From assembly GCA_903891335.1 (NCBI GenBank), contig CAITDX010000055.1, forward strand, positions 1 to 8,563: a DNA stretch of 8,563 nucleotides, given 5' to 3'. Position numbers and translations under genes: made by a program. The notes beneath the pieces are model-generated. The model worked only from the letters and a program-made list of their open reading frames with translations. It was not told the DNA's origin and made no database searches. This document shows, piece after piece, positions 4,899-8,563 of this stretch; the first letter of the stretch is position 1, and each line of letters opens with the position of its first letter. The DNA comes from an uncultured bacterium (GTDB taxonomy: Bacteria; Patescibacteriota; Microgenomatia; UBA1400; PJMF01).

Positions 4899-5885
4899 AT
4901 GCTGTTTGAAAATAAAAAAGAGAAGTCTTCTCAACTTCTTAACGAAAATTACCAGCGCCACTTACGCGGCGACTCTCATGGTGCAGCGGTTGTTGCAACG
5001 ACAGAATTACAGCAGATTAACCATCATGATTTTACTGATCGAGATACAGCCATTCTCCACGGTGAATGGGCGCGACAAGCATTAGTGCTTGGTGCGGCAG
5101 CAGTTAAAAAGGGCGAGCAGCCGCTGCAAGCAGTTGAAAGTCTTGTCAGCAAAGAATCAGCTGGTCTGCAAAATCTCAAACAGGATTTACTGATTGCCTT
5201 GCAAACTGCTAATGATCACTATCCACTTGCCGACTCAGAAATGGAAGCAAGTAAGCGTGGTGATTTCTGGCAACCAGTCTATGCAACTAAGTCTGCTCAG
5301 ATTGAAGCCTTGCGTGACGTTTTTCACCTTACATTGTTACTTGATAAAATTTTTGATGATGCGGCAGTAAAAAAACTAAGTGGTGGTTTGCGCGAATTAC
5401 TATTCAAAATTGCTGAGGCCAACCCTAAAGAATCAGCGGCATTGGTGTTTCTGACAGAAGAGGCTCCTTATGAGCAAGCGCAGGCAGCATACGATGATTT
5501 TATGCGCTTATTTGGTCCCGAATCAGAAGAATACAATCCAGATCGGCTAATGGTGGTGAGTGCACGCTTTTTGTATCGCTCGCTTATACAGGCTAATTTT
5601 CAACAATTTCAAACCTGTTTTGACGATCTACTGGCTATCCACCATCGCAATAAAGAAAACCCAAAGCTTAGTGAAGCGCAAAGATCTGAAGGACTACAAA
5701 AAATCAAAAGGCAGCTCTTCGTCAACCTCACGCGGCCTTTCCAGATAGTTGCCGTAAGTCCTCAGTATGCTAATTTGCGAGCCAAGCTGACGACTGACGA
5801 TCAGAAAATTCCTCTGGAGATTCATAAGTTGACCAAGGCTCGTTTTGTTGGTTTGGGTGGAGGCAGAGTGGAGGAGATTGCCTAA
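4899..5885 (+). CDS. Large helical protein of unknown function
   Basis: The product is 328 aa and I recognise no family. It is almost wholly predicted alpha-helical, rich in Ala, Leu, Gln and Glu, without signal peptide or membrane segments. The pattern of amphipathic helices of about 15-25 residues (for example about 50-75, 82-107, 124-152 and 216-235) recalls helical-repeat scaffolds such as TPR-like proteins, but no consensus repeat is clear. The C-terminus changes character, with a beta-like stretch (about 282-290) and a glycine cluster GLGGGR (about 317-322). It follows the 95-aa gene by 14 nt with no convincing ribosome-binding site or own -10, which suggests translation coupled to the gene before it. 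The histidine phosphatase gene starts 2 nt after its stop codon. Confidence 0.8.
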   Translation: MLFENKKEKSSQLLNENYQRHLRGDSHGAAVVATTELQQINHHDFTDRDTAILHGEWARQALVLGAAAVKKGEQPLQAVESLVSKESAGLQNLKQDLLIALQTANDHYPLADSEMEASKRGDFWQPVYATKSAQIEALRDVFHLTLLLDKIFDDAAVKKLSGGLRELLFKIAEANPKESAALVFLTEEAPYEQAQAAYDDFMRLFGPESEEYNPDRLMVVSARFLYRSLIQANFQQFQTCFDDLLAIHHRNKENPKLSEAQRSEGLQKIKRQLFVNLTRPFQIVAVSPQYANLRAKLTTDDQKIPLEIHKLTKARFVGLGGGRVEEIA

Positions 5886-5887
5886 CT

Positions 5888-6424
5888 ATGCCTACCATCT
5901 ATCTCCTTCGTCACTGTGACTATGATAATCCCCGAGGGATATCACCCGGTCGCTTGCCGGTGCCGCTGTCCGCAAAAGGCTTGGCTCGGGCAGAGCAATT
6001 GCGACTATTTTTTGCCAAAGAAAAAATTGCGCGAATTTATAGTAGTGCGGTCCTCCGCTGCCAACAGACAGCGACAATAATTGCTGATGATCGCATTCCC
6101 ATCGTTTACGATCAACGCTTGCTTGAGACGCTTTCAGCCTACCAAGGATACTGGGTGAGAGAAGAGTGGGGTCATTTTTTTGCTCATCAGGCGGGCTTAG
6201 GTGGTGAAACTCTGACTGACATCCGTCAGCGTATGCTTGCTTTTTACCAAGAAGTGCTTACTACGCTCCCAGATCAAGAAACAGTGATAGTATGTAGTCA
6301 CGGTGATCCCCTTCAGCAACTCTATACTGGACTAAAGCAACTGCCGCTTCCTTTAAACACTCAAAATTATCCAGAAACGCTCGAATATGGTTGGTTGCAA
6401 AAAGGTGAATTTCTCAAGCTTTAG
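5888..6424 (+). CDS. Histidine phosphatase superfamily (phosphoglycerate-mutase-like) protein
   Basis: The product is 178 aa, of the usual length for branch-1 histidine phosphatases. The N-terminal LLRHCDYDNP holds the RHG-type motif as RHC, with Arg8 and the phospho-accepting His9. Arg57 lies in the AVLRCQQTA block (54-62), Glu80 in LLETLSAYQG is the probable proton donor, and His138 in VCSHGDP completes the phosphate pocket. All four core residues are therefore present. Substrates in this family range from phosphosugars and nucleotides to alpha-ribazole phosphate and phosphoproteins, and nothing here narrows the choice. It is the last gene of the 4597-6424 cluster. A GGAGG at 5870-5874 lies 13 nt before the ATG, rather far for a Shine-Dalgarno site and inside the preceding coding sequence, so coupling to the upstream gene is as likely. 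No terminator is visible in the 21 nt before the convergent gene. Confidence 0.9.
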   Translation: MPTIYLLRHCDYDNPRGISPGRLPVPLSAKGLARAEQLRLFFAKEKIARIYSSAVLRCQQTATIIADDRIPIVYDQRLLETLSAYQGYWVREEWGHFFAHQAGLGGETLTDIRQRMLAFYQEVLTTLPDQETVIVCSHGDPLQQLYTGLKQLPLPLNTQNYPETLEYGWLQKGEFLKL

Positions 6425-6445
6425 TGCGCTGTCCACCACAACGGT

Positions 6446-7063
6446 TTAGACAAACATTTGTATCACTACATCGATAATGGGACTCAGAAGTGCGCTTGCA
6501 GCACTACGTCCACCAACCCAGGGGAAAATTAGCATCATCAGGATGATAGTGCCATAGCGCTCCATCACGTCCTCGTATTCCAGGCTTGCTTGCGCGGGTA
6601 AAAGTGCGCGTAAAATTTTACTACCATCCAGTGGGTAGATAGGAATAAGATTAAAGAGTGCTAGTGCGACGTTGATAAAAATCAGCTGGATAGAAAACAG
6701 GGCCACAAACTCTCCACCAATTCCCAGCTTGATAATCATCGACAACAGCGTGGCAATGAGTAGGTTGCTAGCAGGACCGGCGGCGGCGATCAGAGCGGCG
6801 TCGCGCACAGGCTCCTTGAGATTGTATGGATCATAGGGAGCGGGTTTACCCCAACCAAAGCCAGTCAGGACAATTGCCAAGGTGCCCAGTGGATCTAGGT
6901 GAGCGAGGGGATTGAGGGTGAGACGACCCTTGATTCTGGGAGTGGGATCGCCAAGACGATCGGTGACGAAGCAGTGAGCGAATTCATGGATGGCAATCGA
7001 GAGCAAAAGACCTCCCAGGAAAATAACAAAGGCAAGAGGACTGGCAGCTAAAAGATCGAGCAT
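6446..7063 (-). CDS. Site-2 protease (M50) family membrane metallopeptidase, YwhC-like
   Basis: The protein is 205 aa and multi-pass. The zinc-binding motif HEFAH (His26, Glu27, His30) sits in the first membrane helix. The third ligand is Asp146 in NLIPIYPLDGSKIL (138-151), the NPDG-type motif of S2P peptidases. The segments GFGWGKPAPYDP (68-79) and AAAGPASN (93-100) are typical of the compact YwhC/Rv-type subgroup without a PDZ domain. It should cleave membrane-embedded peptide substrates; targets are unknown. The start at 7063 is supported by an extended -10 ending 8 nt upstream, with no ribosome-binding site. It lies 27 nt downstream of the GT-C-like gene on the same strand and could also be reached by read-through from it. 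Confidence 0.93.
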   Translation of the reverse strand: MLDLLAASPLAFVIFLGGLLLSIAIHEFAHCFVTDRLGDPTPRIKGRLTLNPLAHLDPLGTLAIVLTGFGWGKPAPYDPYNLKEPVRDAALIAAAGPASNLLIATLLSMIIKLGIGGEFVALFSIQLIFINVALALFNLIPIYPLDGSKILRALLPAQASLEYEDVMERYGTIILMMLIFPWVGGRSAASALLSPIIDVVIQMFV

Positions 7064-7071
7064 AGGGTTTT

Positions 7072-7080
7072 ATTGTAACA
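7072..7080 (-). promoter_or_regulatory. Extended -10 promoter of the S2P gene, leaderless
   Basis: On the minus strand TGTTACAAT (TGn + TACAAT at 7077-7072) ends 8 nt before the ATG at 7063. It occupies most of the 27-nt gap after the upstream gene's stop codon, so the S2P gene probably has its own leaderless transcript. Confidence 0.6.
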
Positions 7081-7090
7081 TCTACATTTT

Positions 7091-8551
7091 TTACCGCGCC
7101 GGCGCAGTTAGTATTAAGTCAAATTGTTCGACATCAAACCCACCATTCTCTTCCTTCAGCAAATCATCTTCATAGCGGACGCGCACATCATCATTGCCAC
7201 TCATGAGCTTGAAAAATAAGTCGTCTTTGAGAATAATTTTAGCCTGAGAGCTAGTGTTGCCCCAATCGTTTGAAAAAACCTGGAAATTGGGATCATTTTT
7301 GACCAAAATCTGAGGCGAACCAGTGCTTAATTTGCTCCAGTCGATCATGCGCAGCATTTTGGCTGACAATGCTCCGCGTTGGTAGTTGTAACTATGTTCG
7401 CGATCGATGAAATTGGTGCTAATGCCACCGACAAGAAGAATGATGAGGAGAGTGGGCAAAATCCGTTTAGACCAGAGTGAATTTTGTTTTTCAAGCAAAG
7501 CAATAAACCATCCTAGCCACAGCACCAGAAAGACGCTGGCAATCGGCAAGTGATAGACATACTTATGCCAAGGAAACACCAGCACTGGTCCAAGTGACAG
7601 TACAAAACAAATGGGATACCAAATATGCTGCCAGAACTTCGACCAAAAATGGCGAGCGGCGATGACCAAAATAGCAACCAAACTGGTCGTGAGGATGCTC
7701 AGAGTCAACCAACTTTCTCGGGCATATTGACCAAAAAGGGGCGGGAGTGGCCGCAAGCCAGAACCCACAAAATTGATCACATATTCAGGTACCGACAAAA
7801 ACCAGAGTCCATACCAGACTAAATTATTGAGTAAATCAGCTGGATGTAAGGAAATTACGTAGTGAGTATTGTCGCTGAAGATTTGATGATTGATGAAATA
7901 GAAGCGCATGCCTAAATAGGCAAGCATAGTGATAATTAGCGTGGTGGCGTAGCGCCACTGCTGTCGTAGTAATGAGGGAGATTTGGCATAAAGTAAGAGT
8001 GGCAAAATCAAAGCATTAAGCAGCGCAATTTCCTGACTCAATAGGGTAGCTACATAAAGTAAATATGTTTGCCATTGCCATCCCGATCGTTGTCGACGAA
8101 GTAGATGGAGTGAAATGAGGGTGAAAAAAAGCGCCAGCGAAAGTTGCACCACTGAGAGAAAATAGACAACACCAATGTTTTGATGATGAGTCAAGTAAAA
8201 CAAACTCAGTAAGATTGCTGCCAAACGGCTGATTTTTAACCTTAGTAGTCCATAGAGTAAGGTGGTATTGGCACTCAGCAATAATAAAATAAACAGATGA
8301 AAAACAGTGTGATTGAGGCCAAACATACTTTGCATTAGCCAAAACACTACTTGTGTGCCAAGTGGGCGGTAGATTTGGTAGCCATATTTATTGATGGGGT
8401 TGAAGAAGGTCAGAATGTCTGACCAGTGTCTGACTTCAGAAATATGGAAATGAAACAGGTCGTCTTGATAGAAAAAATGCCGAAAACCGTCCGCGTAAAA
8501 AATTAGAGCAAAACTAAAAAACCCAAGCCACCACCAGAAGTATTTGCGCAT
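7091..8551 (-). CDS. GT-C-fold-like polytopic membrane protein, probable lipid-linked-sugar glycosyltransferase
   Basis: The protein is 486 aa with roughly 11-13 hydrophobic segments (first about 5-20, last about 364-380), then a C-terminal extramembrane part of about 105 residues (381-486). After the first membrane segment the outward loop has YQDDLFHFH (28-36), with Asp30-Asp31 in the place of the GT-C catalytic acidic pair. It continues to YRPLGTQ (61-67) before the second segment and an FGLNHTVFHLF stretch. This order of DD, YRPL and then a H-rich membrane entry resembles TMTC/ArnT/PMT-like GT-C enzymes, which use polyprenyl-phosphate sugars on the outer face of the membrane. Donor and acceptor are unknown. 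The start at 8551 has TATAAT ending 6 nt upstream. Confidence is high for a membrane protein, moderate for a glycosyltransferase. Confidence 0.85.
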   Translation of the reverse strand: MRKYFWWWLGFFSFALIFYADGFRHFFYQDDLFHFHISEVRHWSDILTFFNPINKYGYQIYRPLGTQVVFWLMQSMFGLNHTVFHLFILLLLSANTTLLYGLLRLKISRLAAILLSLFYLTHHQNIGVVYFLSVVQLSLALFFTLISLHLLRRQRSGWQWQTYLLYVATLLSQEIALLNALILPLLLYAKSPSLLRQQWRYATTLIITMLAYLGMRFYFINHQIFSDNTHYVISLHPADLLNNLVWYGLWFLSVPEYVINFVGSGLRPLPPLFGQYARESWLTLSILTTSLVAILVIAARHFWSKFWQHIWYPICFVLSLGPVLVFPWHKYVYHLPIASVFLVLWLGWFIALLEKQNSLWSKRILPTLLIILLVGGISTNFIDREHSYNYQRGALSAKMLRMIDWSKLSTGSPQILVKNDPNFQVFSNDWGNTSSQAKIILKDDLFFKLMSGNDDVRVRYEDDLLKEENGGFDVEQFDLILTAPAR

Positions 8552-8557
8552 AGATTT

Positions 8558-8563
8558 ATTATA
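8558..8563 (-). promoter_or_regulatory. -10 promoter of the GT-C-like gene, leaderless
   Basis: The last six bases of the window read TATAAT on the minus strand and end 6 nt before the ATG at 8551, which puts the expected +1 on the start codon. A TGn extension or -35 would lie outside the window. Confidence 0.6.

Noticed and set aside
4667..4900. 77-aa minus-strand frame opposite the 95-aa gene
   Set aside because: Antisense shadow with low-complexity composition and no promoter; the plus-strand frame has the promoter and operon context.
8016..8342. 108-aa minus-strand frame inside the GT-C-like gene
   Set aside because: Out-of-frame overlap within a long well-supported membrane-protein gene.
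1..8563. CRISPR arrays, insertion sequences, toxin-antitoxin or phage-defence genes
   Set aside because: No regularly spaced repeats, no transposase or nuclease-like frames, and no other inverted-repeat-bounded gene were seen on either strand.

Overview
The window looks like ordinary chromosome from a small-genome bacterium with moderate to low GC. A Patescibacteria/CPR member is my best guess. The reasons are compact gene spacing, almost no Shine-Dalgarno sequences, -10 boxes placed directly against start codons, a bL33 protein with a short insertion, tRNAs without an encoded CCA, and several unrecognised small helical proteins. This is inference; no rRNA or other phylogenetic marker is present to settle it.

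Layout. Positions 1-2070 hold a translation-related stretch: a 5'-truncated tRNA-Thr(TGT), rpmG (bL33), a minus-strand GT-B glycosyltransferase of the MurG/MGDG-synthase type, and tRNA-Trp(CCA) with its hairpin terminator. In many bacteria tRNA-Thr, rpmG and tRNA-Trp lie just ahead of secE-nusG-rplK. Here the glycosyltransferase separates rpmG from tRNA-Trp, and secE-nusG does not follow. Positions 2008-2264 are bounded by a perfect 18-bp direct repeat of the tRNA-Trp 3' end and contain three imperfect hairpins but no plausible gene. This resembles a miniature or decayed tRNA-targeted integrative element.

Positions 2358-4536 carry a 103-aa coiled-coil-like protein of unknown function and a full asparagine synthetase B. 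Positions 4597-6424 form a tight three-gene cluster: two unrecognised helical proteins and a histidine phosphatase. Positions 6446-8551, on the minus strand, carry a site-2-protease-type membrane metallopeptidase and, upstream of it, a GT-C-like polytopic membrane protein.

The most interesting global signal is regulatory. All seven genes that could be transcribed from their own promoter have a -10-like hexamer ending 6-10 nt before the ATG, usually with an extended TGn and with no ribosome-binding site. This predicts leaderless mRNAs as the default here. It also decides several start codons: ATG 2358 over TTG 2355, ATG 4597 over TTG 4591, and Met at 1851 over the ATG at 1947. The two glycosyltransferases, the S2P protease and possibly AsnB would fit envelope or surface-glycan work, but nothing in the window ties them into one pathway.
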